Both the position numbers and the translations under genes were made by a program. Below, piece after piece: positions 6,547 through 14,299 of a DNA stretch of 20,033 bases. The notes below the pieces were generated by a model. That model saw nothing but the letters and a program-made list of their open reading frames with translations. It was not told where the DNA came from and did no database searches. Every line of letters begins with the position of its first letter. The stretch's first letter is position 1. The DNA comes from a virus. The DNA lies in IMG/VR virus record IMGVR_UViG_3300044912_000288, positions 1 to 20,033 of that record, one strand, 5' to 3'.

Positions 6547-7789
6547 TCAATAATTCCAATTTTGCACGTGAAACAAAACCAGGATGACGGATTTTATTTC
6601 GATTCATTATTTCGTCATGTCGAGTAATATCTTCATAAACGTCATATGCAATAGTAAGCATAGGTTGCGGGTCAAGATAATCTCGATATACTATTACTGC
6701 TAAATTCGGTGCGCGTTCTTGAATATCTTCTTGAAATAACCCGCGTTGTTTGCGTAATTCGATATAAGAATTAGTATCATTAAGTTCAGTGGCTAATGCT
6801 ATAACTTGGTCATAACTATTTAACACTTGTGCCCAAATAATTTGTGCTTCGTTGATTGATTTGTAATCAAGTTGAGAAGCAGCAACACCCGCTTCAATGC
6901 AACAATAGGATTTCATCAATAATTCAACTCGTTTCCCTGCTTCAAGTTGTTCTTTCTGAGAATTAGTATAAGGGGTTAGGTGATTCAATTCGACATTGAC
7001 AATATCAACATAAGTTTTGAGTGCTATTCTTGCAACAATAGTATTGGTTTGAAGTGTTTCATCTGGAATTATTGAAGAATAGACATTATTCTCATATTTG
7101 ATAGATGAACCTTTATTCGAATAGTCATTATTGAAAGAAGCAGTAAAAGCAGAAGCCAAAACAGGTAATTGCCAAGGTAAAGTAATATCTCCATCCATCA
7201 AATCAGTAATTGCATTTGATACTGCTAATAATGAATAAGGATTATAAATCCCAGTCATATCTCCAATAAAACCCATGACATAATCAGTCGCATATTGTGG
7301 TAATTGAGTGATTTTATAAAGTGCTTTGAATGCATCGGCTAATTTGAATTTGCCAGAAGTGGCTGCATCTTGAATAGCAGAGATAGTATTCTTTTGAACT
7401 GACGGAAAACCTTTCTCAGTCGTTTCATAGAAGACAAGAGAGAATGTTGCTTTACGTGCTGCAGTTTGTTTGGATTCATCGACCGTGCAACTTCCAACTT
7501 GCACTAACATTTCCCCTAAGTCAGGATGAACTAATTTGCCTGGGCCTAGTTGTTTGCATACTTTTATTAAGTCGTCACGTTGTTTTTCCCAATCATCTCC
7601 GGTAACCCATGCTTCAAGTTTGATTGCGTCTTGAAGTTTCCCCATATCTTCAGAATATGGTTTATCGAATTGTGGAAACTCGTGATTTGCAGTTCTGCGA
7701 CCAAATGTCAATGAACTGGTTTCGCAGAAGAAAGGAACTCCTTTGAAACTCGGTTTGATAAACTTCTTTTGTAATTCTGAGCCTGCCAT
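6539..7789 (-). CDS. Mu gpN/gp43-like tail protein (DNA circularization protein N family)
   Basis: A 416-residue protein of the family named for its N-terminal DNA circularization domain; in Mu, gpN is a structural baseplate/tail component. Residues about 13-125 are diagnostic: F-K-G-V-P-F, then G-R-R-x-x-x-H-E-F-P, Y-S-E-D-M-G-K, a G-D-D segment, and G-P-G-K-L-V-H-P-D-L-G. The rest is mostly helical and unrecognised, with Y-R-D-Y-L-D-P and D-V-Y-E-D-I near the C terminus. It starts two bases after the tape measure stop, with AAGGA 13 bases upstream of the ATG, a long spacing. Its place between tape measure and gpP is the standard Mu order. Confidence 0.88.
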   Translation of the reverse strand: MAGSELQKKFIKPSFKGVPFFCETSSLTFGRRTANHEFPQFDKPYSEDMGKLQDAIKLEAWVTGDDWEKQRDDLIKVCKQLGPGKLVHPDLGEMLVQVGSCTVDESKQTAARKATFSLVFYETTEKGFPSVQKNTISAIQDAATSGKFKLADAFKALYKITQLPQYATDYVMGFIGDMTGIYNPYSLLAVSNAITDLMDGDITLPWQLPVLASAFTASFNNDYSNKGSSIKYENNVYSSIIPDETLQTNTIVARIALKTYVDIVNVELNHLTPYTNSQKEQLEAGKRVELLMKSYCCIEAGVAASQLDYKSINEAQIIWAQVLNSYDQVIALATELNDTNSYIELRKQRGLFQEDIQERAPNLAVIVYRDYLDPQPMLTIAYDVYEDITRHDEIMNRNKIRHPGFVSRAKLELLNV

Positions 7790-7791
7790 AA

Positions 7792-9477
7792 TTATTTAGA
7801 TGTCCTTCTTGAATCGCCAGTATTGGTTTTGATTGTTGGTTTAGCGCCTGTGGCAGAATTAGTAGCTACAGTTGATGCAGTTCCGTTTGCTACGTTGGTA
7901 TTGATGTTATTACTTATATTGACAACGGGAACTGAACTAGCAATAGTATTAGGTTTTGATAAAGCACTTGACGGTGTTGCTAAATTACTAGTTGCACCCG
8001 ATGGACCAGTTATTGAAGCGGATAATGAACCTCCAATTCCAGGGATACTTGCAAGAAGACCAGCAAACTTTTCAAGTAACCAACTTTTGAATGCGTCCCA
8101 TTTACTTGAAATTCCAGTTTGGATATTTGTTACAAGTTGAGTTCCAATATCTATCCATTGAGTAACCCAATTCGTAATAGCCATTACTATTTCTGAGAAC
8201 TTAGCAATAAACCATTCCCCAAACATTGAAAAACCCGATTGGATATCACCCCATAAGTTCGAGAAATATGTTTTGATTGGTTCCCAATTTTGATAAATCA
8301 GATATGCGGCACCCGCTAATGCAGCTATTGCCGCAATAGTTAGTCCGATAGGACCGACCATGAATAGCATGGCTGCTTTAGTTGCTGCAAATAACGATAC
8401 TAATCCGCCGAATGCGAAACCTAATACCTGAACTGCAACACCAATTCCCAATAATGCCGGAATAGCTATTAGTAACCCGGTTGTTAATTCTTTGTTGTTA
8501 TTTGCAAATTGAATGAAAGGTTTTAATGCTTCAGTTACTTGTGCGGCTAACTTCGGAAGTTTCTCAGTAATCAGGTCAAGTTTCTCAGCATAAAGTTGAG
8601 CTAATCCTGATTGTTCCGCAAAATTAATTGAAGCACCGGATAAAGCATCACCTACGTTGGATTCTTTACCGCTAATGGTTTTCATGAATGCTTCAGTCGA
8701 ACCAGCGTATTTCTTATTTCCTAACTGAGAAATGTATTTCAATACATCAGCTGGATTAGCAAAAGTTGTTTCTTGACCCGTCTTTATATCTGTTAGTTTT
8801 GTTTTGCCTTTATCAGAACCTGCTTTCAGACCAAACTTTTTGAATAAATCAACATCATTACCGCCTGCACCTGCTTGAAGTGCTCGAACAAATTCTCCAT
8901 CAAACTTTTCTCCAATAGCACTTGAGATATTAGTGAATCCTTTCATTAGGTCTAACGAACCTTCAAGACCGAAGTTTTTGGTCATGGCTCGTGCTTCAGC
9001 AAAATCCTGAACTGCTCCCGGTAATTGGGTTGCCATTTGTTGGGTTTTGACAAACTCTGCTTCACCTAATCTTTGTCTTTCTTCAGGGGTTTTGCCTTGA
9101 CCATATAAAGTGCCAAATCGGGTTACGACTGATTGTTTTTCACGTAACGGGTCAAGTCCTTTATAAACTGCATACCCAGCACCCATTCCTGCGGCACCAA
9201 TTGTTGTTGCAGTTTGACCGAGGTCTTTGATATGTCCCTGAAGATTCTTAACTTGAAACTTCAGTTTATTGAAGTTGATGTTATTGAAAGACGAACTGAT
9301 TTTTGAAGCAGTGCTTTGAGCAGCTGTGCCAACACCAGCGAATGAAGATTTGGTTGTCTGTGAAGATGATTTAACGACCTGTGCGAACTGACTAATTTGT
9401 CTAGTCATTGCTTGCACAGGTGCAGTTAATTTATTGACCGCAGTGAAGACTGCCGATATGTTGAAACTTTTTGCCAT
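7792..9477 (-). CDS. Tail tape measure protein (Mu gp42-like)
   Basis: A 561-residue protein that sets tail length and is packed inside the tube. It starts M-A-K-S-F-N-I-S-A-V-F with a helical N terminus (T-A-P-V-Q-A-M-T-R-Q-I). A hydrophobic region with about three potential membrane segments lies at 334-396, followed by W-E-P-I-K-T-Y-F-S-N-L-W-G-D-I at about 398-412, a stretch typical of Mu-like tape measures. The C terminus is Ser/Thr/Asn-rich and low complexity. From the usual rule of about 0.15 nm per residue, the tail would be near 84 nm, an inference. The ATG follows the frameshift-extended chaperone stop by two bases. The AAGGA ribosome binding site is 12 bases away. Confidence 0.88.
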   Translation of the reverse strand: MAKSFNISAVFTAVNKLTAPVQAMTRQISQFAQVVKSSSQTTKSSFAGVGTAAQSTASKISSSFNNINFNKLKFQVKNLQGHIKDLGQTATTIGAAGMGAGYAVYKGLDPLREKQSVVTRFGTLYGQGKTPEERQRLGEAEFVKTQQMATQLPGAVQDFAEARAMTKNFGLEGSLDLMKGFTNISSAIGEKFDGEFVRALQAGAGGNDVDLFKKFGLKAGSDKGKTKLTDIKTGQETTFANPADVLKYISQLGNKKYAGSTEAFMKTISGKESNVGDALSGASINFAEQSGLAQLYAEKLDLITEKLPKLAAQVTEALKPFIQFANNNKELTTGLLIAIPALLGIGVAVQVLGFAFGGLVSLFAATKAAMLFMVGPIGLTIAAIAALAGAAYLIYQNWEPIKTYFSNLWGDIQSGFSMFGEWFIAKFSEIVMAITNWVTQWIDIGTQLVTNIQTGISSKWDAFKSWLLEKFAGLLASIPGIGGSLSASITGPSGATSNLATPSSALSKPNTIASSVPVVNISNNINTNVANGTASTVATNSATGAKPTIKTNTGDSRRTSK

Positions 9478-9479
9478 GG

Positions 9480-9656
9480 TTAATTCATTTCCTTATGTTC
9501 TTTCTCCGAGATACGTTGCGCTTGAACGAGGAATAGTTCCAATTCTTCAACTGTGGCATCCATCAAATCCGATTTGCTCCAATTCCAAAATCGGGCTACA
9601 TCGAAGCAGTTATCAATTATTGTTCTTGCGTTTGGGTCGAGGGGGTTACCAAATCC
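9480..9656 (-). CDS. Tail assembly chaperone extension, read only after a -1 frameshift
   Basis: This is the 58-residue -1-frame extension of the chaperone at 9617-9940. The frame is open from the slippery site at 9662-9656 through the zero-frame stop to a TAA at 9482-9480, just before the tape measure ATG. It begins G-F-G-N-P-L-D-P-N-A and contains F-W-N-W-S-K-S-D-L-M at about residues 23-32, then E-E-L-E-L-F-L-V-Q-A-Q-R-I. Such a W-x-x-S/D-x-x-x-x-T/S-x-E-E-L pattern is typical of chaperone extensions such as P2 E'. No good independent ribosome binding site is seen. The fused product would be 153 residues (95 + 58). It would bind and solubilise the tape measure protein. Confidence 0.85.
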   Translation of the reverse strand, partial: GFGNPLDPNARTIIDNCFDVARFWNWSKSDLMDATVEELELFLVQAQRISEKEHKEMN

Positions 9657-9940
9657 AAAAAAGATTGCAACTGACCTGCTATTTCGATTGCTATTTCTGG
9701 GTCAAGCATTTCTATTTCAACGTCGTTTAGATTTGCCATTGTGCGAAGCATTCTTTGAATAAGTTCGATTTCGGATGGGTTACGCCAAACGACGTCAAGT
9801 GCTTTCGAAAATGGATTTCTTTCAGCAATTGGTTTGCCAAAACCGATGAAATCTTTGAATGTTGGTTTTGTGATAGTCAAGGTTGTTGTCATTGAACCAT
9901 TGACCATAATAGGTTTAGATATTTGTATTGTTTCTGTCAT
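9617..9940 (-). CDS. Tail assembly chaperone (Mu gp41-like), short form
   Basis: A 107-residue protein of the Mu gp41 / P2 gpE tail assembly chaperone type. It opens with a small beta domain (I-Q-I-S-K-P-I, then T-L-T-I-T-K-P-T-F-K-D-F), followed by helices with E-I-E-L-I-Q-R-M-L and a late I-E-I-A-G-Q-L-Q-S-F-L segment. Position between tube and tape measure is the conserved one. The heptamer T TTT TTG lies in frame near its end and directs an extended form, so this is the abundant zero-frame product. It is not expected in the mature virion. Initiation is at the ATG at 9940, after an 84-base gap containing a hairpin. Confidence 0.88.
   Translation of the reverse strand: MTETIQISKPIMVNGSMTTTLTITKPTFKDFIGFGKPIAERNPFSKALDVVWRNPSEIELIQRMLRTMANLNDVEIEMLDPEIAIEIAGQLQSFLDLVTPSTQTQEQ
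9656..9662 (-). other. T TTT TTG slippery heptamer for -1 frameshift
   Basis: The minus strand reads T TTT TTG with zero-frame codons TCT TTT TTG, encoding residues 93-95 of the chaperone. It matches X XXY YYZ and is the heptamer reported for the P2 E/E' frameshift. Slippage by -1 moves decoding to GGA TTT GGT, and the new frame stays open for 58 codons. No strong downstream stem was evident by eye. Confidence 0.88.
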
Positions 9941-9971
9941 AGTTATCGATAGTTATTAATGAATAGTTAAA

Positions 9972-9986
9972 GAGGGGGTTGCCCTC
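9972..9986 (-). terminator. GAGGG/CCCTC hairpin between tube and chaperone genes
   Basis: On the minus strand GAGGG (9986-9982), loop CAACC, CCCTC (9976-9972), then TTT. The GC-rich 5-bp stem with a very short U run suggests a partial terminator. It sits where copy number demand drops from tube and sheath (many per virion) to chaperone and tape measure (few), so attenuation makes sense, although this is inference. Confidence 0.5.
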
Positions 9987-9992
9987 AATAAC

Positions 9993-10000
9993 TATTTATA
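9993..10000 (-). promoter_or_regulatory. TATAAATA box between tube and chaperone genes
   Basis: Exact TATAAATAGT on the minus strand in the 84-base gap. It ends seven bases before the GAGGG hairpin, so a T4-late-like start would place the hairpin at the mRNA 5' end. It includes one of the six ATAAATAG copies. Promoter activity is untested. Confidence 0.3.
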
Positions 10001-10024
10001 TAACTTTCAGATACTAACTAATAC

Positions 10025-10390
10025 TTATAGCCAGGTGCCATCACCTGAGAATTCAAAATCAAATGTGCCTTCTTTTGTTGATATTTTGCCGTCCCCAGTA
10101 TAACCAGCACGACTTAATACAAAAGTGGTTCCATTTGCTAATTGAATAGTAATAGAAACATTGGTTGCAAGAACTAATGGTTCTGGGTCGAAACCTGGAT
10201 TAGTTGTAATAGAACCAGCGACTTTATCAAATTCAGGCATTTCTGAATATGTGCTTGTTCCATCACTTGCTTTTTGAAACTCACGTTTTACGCCACCAAG
10301 ATAGGTAATGTCGAAGTTACCGTCAGCCGGTTGTGAATAATTAACTCCGTCGATTTTGAAGTGAGCTACACCTCTTACTAATTTTGACAT
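10025..10390 (-). CDS. Tail tube protein (Mu gpM/gp40-like)
   Basis: A 121-residue protein, the usual size for the Mu gpM tail tube family, whose hexameric rings form the inner tube of the contractile tail. It reads R-G-V-A-H-F-K-I-D-G-V-N-Y at residues 6-18, then G-G-V-K-R-E-F at 32-38 and Y-S-E-M-P-E-F-D-K-V-A-G-S-I at about 47-60. The C-terminal F-D-F-E-F-S-G-D-G-T-W-L is also typical. It lies four bases after the sheath gene, the standard sheath-tube order. Codon use and composition match its neighbours. Confidence 0.92.
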   Translation of the reverse strand: MSKLVRGVAHFKIDGVNYSQPADGNFDITYLGGVKREFQKASDGTSTYSEMPEFDKVAGSITTNPGFDPEPLVLATNVSITIQLANGTTFVLSRAGYTGDGKISTKEGTFDFEFSGDGTWL

Positions 10391-10394
10391 TTGA

Positions 10395-11876
10395 TTATGC
10401 TCCTACGTTCAATCTGAACTCTGTTTTGATTGCAATTACACGAAGATTATTTACCAAGTATGGAGCGAATAACACATTAACGCGATTTGGGTCATTACCA
10501 TCAAGTTCTACGAATGAAGCAGTTTTGAATTTCTTCATTTCCTGAACGATACCTTGAGTTTCCCATTCAGAATACTGAGCAACTAATTCCGCAAATAAAT
10601 CTTTTGGAGTTACTATTGCTTGTCCGAATCCAAACTTAGTTCCATCAGCCGCTAATTTCATTCTTGGGAATTTTTGAGTGAAACGATAGGTCAATGCTTT
10701 TTGCATATAAGCAAGAGTCGTTAAAGTTTCTACGTCAAGATAACTTGGGTCTGCTTGGTCGTAACTATTCTTTTGATACGTGGTAACACTTCTTTCGATT
10801 TGAACGTCAGATACATTATGTTTGACTGTTGCTATTCCATTCCAAAGTAAAGTATTACGTGTGGTCGCAGTAAATCTATCTGCTTCGCGTGGTGCAATAA
10901 TTCCATTCAAACGTAAAGTTTGCACAGTTCTGGCTGGGTCAATAGAAAGCGCATTTGCCACTTTACCAAGAATAGCGCCAACCACATCAGTTACTGAATT
11001 AGGCACACCTGTTTCATATCCAAACAATGAATGATGTTGGTCATTAATTGCGTTACCTAAAGTAACCAGAGCTGAAGAGGTTTCAGGTTTTGCTGTCCAA
11101 GCGTGACCATATTGTGCTTTCAAAGGTGACCAGCGACCTGTGTCGTCATTCAAGAAGGCAGTGAAGGCGGCGATACTTGAAGTATCAGCATAAGGATGAC
11201 CGTAATACATGAAATCTTGGTCACCTAGTAATGATAATTTTGAGCTAATCGTTGGGTCAGTTGCTCCACCACTTGCAGCCGAGATAACGACTGTGATTCC
11301 GTCTGGTGTAATTTCATTAGCTAATTTGCCACGGAAATTAAGAACGACAGGAATTGAGTTACCAATAGTGCCTTTATTCTTTGCGGTCAAAGTAACTACC
11401 CCTAACGCAGAAGTTGCGGTGAAAGGAACATCTTTTGCTGCGGTAATTGCTGCGACAGTTGCTGAAGCTAACGCTGTAGGTGAGTCGCCAATAACGACAG
11501 GAACTTTGACTAAGTCACCTGCAATATAAAGGCTGATTGAACCTGAACCTGTTGCTGAACCTGTGTAAGTAATAGTGCGTGTTGCTGCAGTGCCACCACT
11601 TACGTCATTTAGTGGAAGAACCCATAATTCAGAGAAGTCGTTATTACGTCTGAAGTAATCAACCATTCTAGCAAGCATTGAACCCGTGCCAAATAATGAC
11701 TTGGCATGGTCGATACTTTGAATAAGAACTGGTTCTTCGGTTATCGCCGTCACGGATTGACCAATTAGTAATGCGCGAGAGTTTTGAACGAAATATCCTG
11801 CCTTTTCGTTTGAAACTTCACCGAATACTAACGGAATACGTAAGTTTGATGAAATGTTGTTGAATGAGATTGCCAT
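10395..11876 (-). CDS. Contractile tail sheath protein (Mu gpL-like)
   Basis: A 493-residue sheath subunit, similar in length to Mu gpL (about 495 residues). The N terminus M-A-I-S-F-N-N-I-S-S-N-L-R-I-P-L-V-F-G-E matches the gpL family start (F-N-x-I-P-x-x-L-R-V-P). Central segments include L-L-I-G-Q-S near residue 38, D-F-M-Y-Y-G-H-P-Y near 220, and G-I-I-A-P-R-E-A-D-R-F near 325. The C-terminal A-P-Y-L-V-N-N-L-R-V-I-A-I-K-T-E-F-R-L-N is a classic sheath ending. It proves a contractile, myovirus-type tail. Its ATG shares a base with the stop of the DUF2635 gene, so translation is likely coupled. Confidence 0.95.
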   Translation of the reverse strand: MAISFNNISSNLRIPLVFGEVSNEKAGYFVQNSRALLIGQSVTAITEEPVLIQSIDHAKSLFGTGSMLARMVDYFRRNNDFSELWVLPLNDVSGGTAATRTITYTGSATGSGSISLYIAGDLVKVPVVIGDSPTALASATVAAITAAKDVPFTATSALGVVTLTAKNKGTIGNSIPVVLNFRGKLANEITPDGITVVISAASGGATDPTISSKLSLLGDQDFMYYGHPYADTSSIAAFTAFLNDDTGRWSPLKAQYGHAWTAKPETSSALVTLGNAINDQHHSLFGYETGVPNSVTDVVGAILGKVANALSIDPARTVQTLRLNGIIAPREADRFTATTRNTLLWNGIATVKHNVSDVQIERSVTTYQKNSYDQADPSYLDVETLTTLAYMQKALTYRFTQKFPRMKLAADGTKFGFGQAIVTPKDLFAELVAQYSEWETQGIVQEMKKFKTASFVELDGNDPNRVNVLFAPYLVNNLRVIAIKTEFRLNVGA

Positions 11877-12100
11877 TATTTGTCTCCGTTTGGCTTGGTT
11901 GTTTGTTTAGTTACTGGTTTTTCAACATATTCAACTAAATCACCTTCAGCCAATATCCTTTGATAATACATCTGCATATCCAACGATAAAGTATCTAGGT
12001 CGATAATTGCATCATCTTCATGGAATTGATTGCGTTGTGGGTCGAATACTTTAGTAACTAGTCCGTCCTTAATTTTATAAACGTTCGGTGTGAGTTTCAT
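11876..12100 (-). CDS. DUF2635 protein (Mu gp38-like)
   Basis: A 74-residue protein of the DUF2635 type found between tail terminator and sheath genes in Mu-like phages. The signature is the C-terminal-half pattern Y-Y-Q-R-I-L-A-E-G-D-L-V (residues about 45-56; the family usually has W-x-R-R-L-x-D-G-D-V). The exact function is not established, although the strict synteny with the sheath suggests a head-tail interface or sheath-assembly role. Lys/Thr-rich tail at the C terminus. Confidence 0.8.
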   Translation of the reverse strand: MKLTPNVYKIKDGLVTKVFDPQRNQFHEDDAIIDLDTLSLDMQMYYQRILAEGDLVEYVEKPVTKQTTKPNGDK

Positions 12101-12103
12101 TTG

Positions 12104-12649
12104 CTATTCCAAGTTGTAATCAGAAGTCATTTCTATTCTGCCGTCAGGTCCAAGTTTCTCGCCCGGTGGTAGTAGATTCGGGTCAGCGGCGGGATAAATG
12201 ACATCCGTGTCCATATGAATCCTTTCTAACAACGCTTCGATACTTGGCACAAACTCATCTTGATATTCGAGAGATAACAGAATCTTTGCTGATGCCTTAT
12301 TTGTTTCACCTGCTTTTTCATATCCATAAGCAGTATCAATTTCAGGTGTTTTACTAAACTGAGATACCCAATTTGCATTAGTCATCAAAGTAGTTTCAAT
12401 CAGTAATACTATGTCATCCAATAAATTGAAATAAGTATTAGGATTTGTAATCGTTATGAAGATTTCAACTTGCTCATTTACGTCATGTGTTCCACCAGTA
12501 TCAAAATTACTTCTTTTCTTTGATAAAGTTTGAACACTAACGCCCGCTTTAAGCATTGGTTCTTGAAATGCATCAACACGACATTGAAATACTGAATAAG
12601 GTAAGGCACTTACTAAATTGTAGATTTCCTGTCTTTTACTAATTATCAT
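12104..12649 (-). CDS. Tail terminator / tail completion protein (Mu gp37-like)
   Basis: A 181-residue protein in the position of the tail terminator, which caps the tube and sheath and connects the tail to the head. It has an alpha/beta start with an R-x-x-I-Y-N-L-V helix, a central V-E-I-F-I-T-I-T-N-P strand at about residues 61-70, and an I-L-L-S-L-E-Y-Q-D-E-F segment at about 124-134, all of which fit gpU/gp37-type terminators. The P/G-rich C terminus is unusual and probably disordered. The ATG overlaps the upstream stop (ATGA). The family call depends mostly on length, layout and synteny. Confidence 0.68.
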   Translation of the reverse strand: MIISKRQEIYNLVSALPYSVFQCRVDAFQEPMLKAGVSVQTLSKKRSNFDTGGTHDVNEQVEIFITITNPNTYFNLLDDIVLLIETTLMTNANWVSQFSKTPEIDTAYGYEKAGETNKASAKILLSLEYQDEFVPSIEALLERIHMDTDVIYPAADPNLLPPGEKLGPDGRIEMTSDYNLE

Positions 12650-12942
12650 TCCTTAATTATCCCGATAGTAGTAATTCCAACAGTATCATGAAGTAATTCT
12701 CTTACTTTGAAACTAATGTTATTTACAAGGATTGGATTCGTTTGGTCGAGTGAAGTTACATCATTTGTTCGACAAACTAAATTAGTATCCATTGCTATAA
12801 CATTTAACATTTCATCAAAAACTTTTTGTCCTTTATTGAATATCGCCTTGAACTCAAATTGGTCACCTGTTTCAGCGAAAGCAATCACTGGAACCCCGAA
12901 AGGTTCCAGTAATCCTAATAAGTCATCTTCAGAAAATATCAT
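12646..12942 (-). CDS. gpFII-like head-tail joining protein
   Basis: A 98-residue protein resembling the lambda gpFII head-tail joining family. Shared pattern: F-K-A-I-F-N-K-G (usually G-V-F-D near residue 30), then L-V-C-R-T-N-D-V at about 54-61 (L-x-V-R-T-x-D-V in gpFII), then a beta hairpin I-S-F-K-V-R-E-L with D-T-V-G-I-T at the end. It follows the capsid gene by 22 bases and overlaps the terminator by four. The adaptor role, binding below the gpW-like ring, is from family knowledge. Slightly shorter than lambda FII (117). Confidence 0.68.
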   Translation of the reverse strand: MIFSEDDLLGLLEPFGVPVIAFAETGDQFEFKAIFNKGQKVFDEMLNVIAMDTNLVCRTNDVTSLDQTNPILVNNISFKVRELLHDTVGITTIGIIKE

Positions 12943-12964
12943 TAACTTCTAGGCTCAGTGGCTA

Positions 12965-14299
12965 TTAAAGAGTGATTACGTCTTTGATTGCTACGAATGC
13001 TTCAAGACGTTTAATCATGAAGTCCCACCAGCTATATGAACGGATGAAGACAAGGCTATTATCAGCGCCTGTAGTTTCATCTACTTTTACGACTAGGTTA
13101 TTCCACTGTCCAACGAAGAACTCGCTGAAATCGCCCGCGATAATTGGAGATAAACCTGTTCCAGTTCCTTTGGTCAAAGTAGCAGGAACATTGTTTGAAA
13201 CAGCGACTGGTTTGCCAAGCAATGAATCAGCAGTAACACCTAATGGGATGATATATCCGCTATTAGTATTAGCAGAATCATTCAAAGTATTACCAAGGGT
13301 TAGCATAGTGCCACGGTTAGTAAGCCATCTTAAACCTGCATCCGAAATGTTATTATCAGAAAGGATTTTTTGAAGTTTTAGCAAGTTAGTTCTGCTAGGA
13401 GCAGCACCATTAGTTCCACCTGCCACAACTTGACCACCAGTGATAGCTGCTAACAACGAAGTTAATTCGCCAACAGTTTGAGAAGGAGCAAGTAACATTT
13501 GGTCAAGTTTCAAACCAATTGCTTCAAAGATTTGTTTGTAGATGATTGCTTCAGTTGAAGGAGTGGTTTGGAATTGAGCCATCAAAGATAGCGCAGATTT
13601 AGTAACCATTTGTTTTGGTGAAGCATTTTTGGTTGTAGTGGTAACACTTTCTGAATCACCAATAGCGCCAGTTTCCCCAACCATCCAAGCGGTTGCTTTT
13701 GAAGTTACAACTGGGAATAATTGATTATCTTTCAAACCAGTTTCACGATGAACAGGTAATTGAGATAAAGCAGTTTTTGACCAAAGCACGTCAATCAAAT
13801 CTTGAGGACGATAATTTTCAGCAACCAAATTGCCTACTGAACCTGCAGTGCCTACGGTTGAAATAGAATCAGCACGTTGATTCAAATCAACAGTGAAGGT
13901 TCTTTTGTTCCATGATTGACCTGTTCCGCGAACGCCTTCTTGTGACATTTCTTTTTCAAAACCAGCGTTAGTCCAGTCTTCATCGATAGCCGCACGTAAT
14001 GCTTTGGCTACGTTGAATACGTCTTTTTCACGAGTATGAACTGCAGGCGCACTTTGTCTAACAGCATCCACCGGAGTTTTGTTGATTTCGATATCAGCTG
14101 AACGTTTTTCAACTTCAGTTAATACTTCACTTCTGATTTCGTCAAATGATTTATCGGAAGCAATAAACTCTGCAGCACGAGCAGACATATTCCATTTGCC
14201 GCATAAGTCGTTAATTGAAACGGCGCGTTGGGTTGCTTCTTTGATAGCAGCAGAACGAACTTCTGCTTCATTAATTTGTTTTGATTCTTGGATTTCCAT
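12965..14299 (-). CDS. Possible internally started capsid chain (delta domain + capsid)
   Basis: In-frame ATG at 14299-14297 (codon 176 of the fusion), 10 bases after an AAGGA at 14314-14310. The start falls exactly between the protease domain and the charged delta-like domain, so the product would be 444 residues, a normal unprocessed HK97-type capsid length. Making mostly protease-free subunits would suit an icosahedral shell needing hundreds of capsid copies. This is analogous to lambda Nu3 starting inside C. Unproven; the AAGGA could be coincidental. Confidence 0.5.
   Translation of the reverse strand: MEIQESKQINEAEVRSAAIKEATQRAVSINDLCGKWNMSARAAEFIASDKSFDEIRSEVLTEVEKRSADIEINKTPVDAVRQSAPAVHTREKDVFNVAKALRAAIDEDWTNAGFEKEMSQEGVRGTGQSWNKRTFTVDLNQRADSISTVGTAGSVGNLVAENYRPQDLIDVLWSKTALSQLPVHRETGLKDNQLFPVVTSKATAWMVGETGAIGDSESVTTTTKNASPKQMVTKSALSLMAQFQTTPSTEAIIYKQIFEAIGLKLDQMLLAPSQTVGELTSLLAAITGGQVVAGGTNGAAPSRTNLLKLQKILSDNNISDAGLRWLTNRGTMLTLGNTLNDSANTNSGYIIPLGVTADSLLGKPVAVSNNVPATLTKGTGTGLSPIIAGDFSEFFVGQWNNLVVKVDETTGADNSLVFIRSYSWWDFMIKRLEAFVAIKDVITL

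Noticed and set aside
7823-8140. A 105-residue plus-strand open frame inside the tape measure gene
   Set aside because: It is the reverse reading of a well-supported gene, starts without a ribosome binding site, and has no recognisable features. The same applies to other plus-strand frames such as 11209-11529, 12972-13373 and 14079-14411.
9434-9762. Plus-strand frames (98 and 69 residues) over the chaperone-tape measure junction
   Set aside because: They overlap the frameshift extension, which is better supported by the slippery site, its open frame and its sequence pattern.
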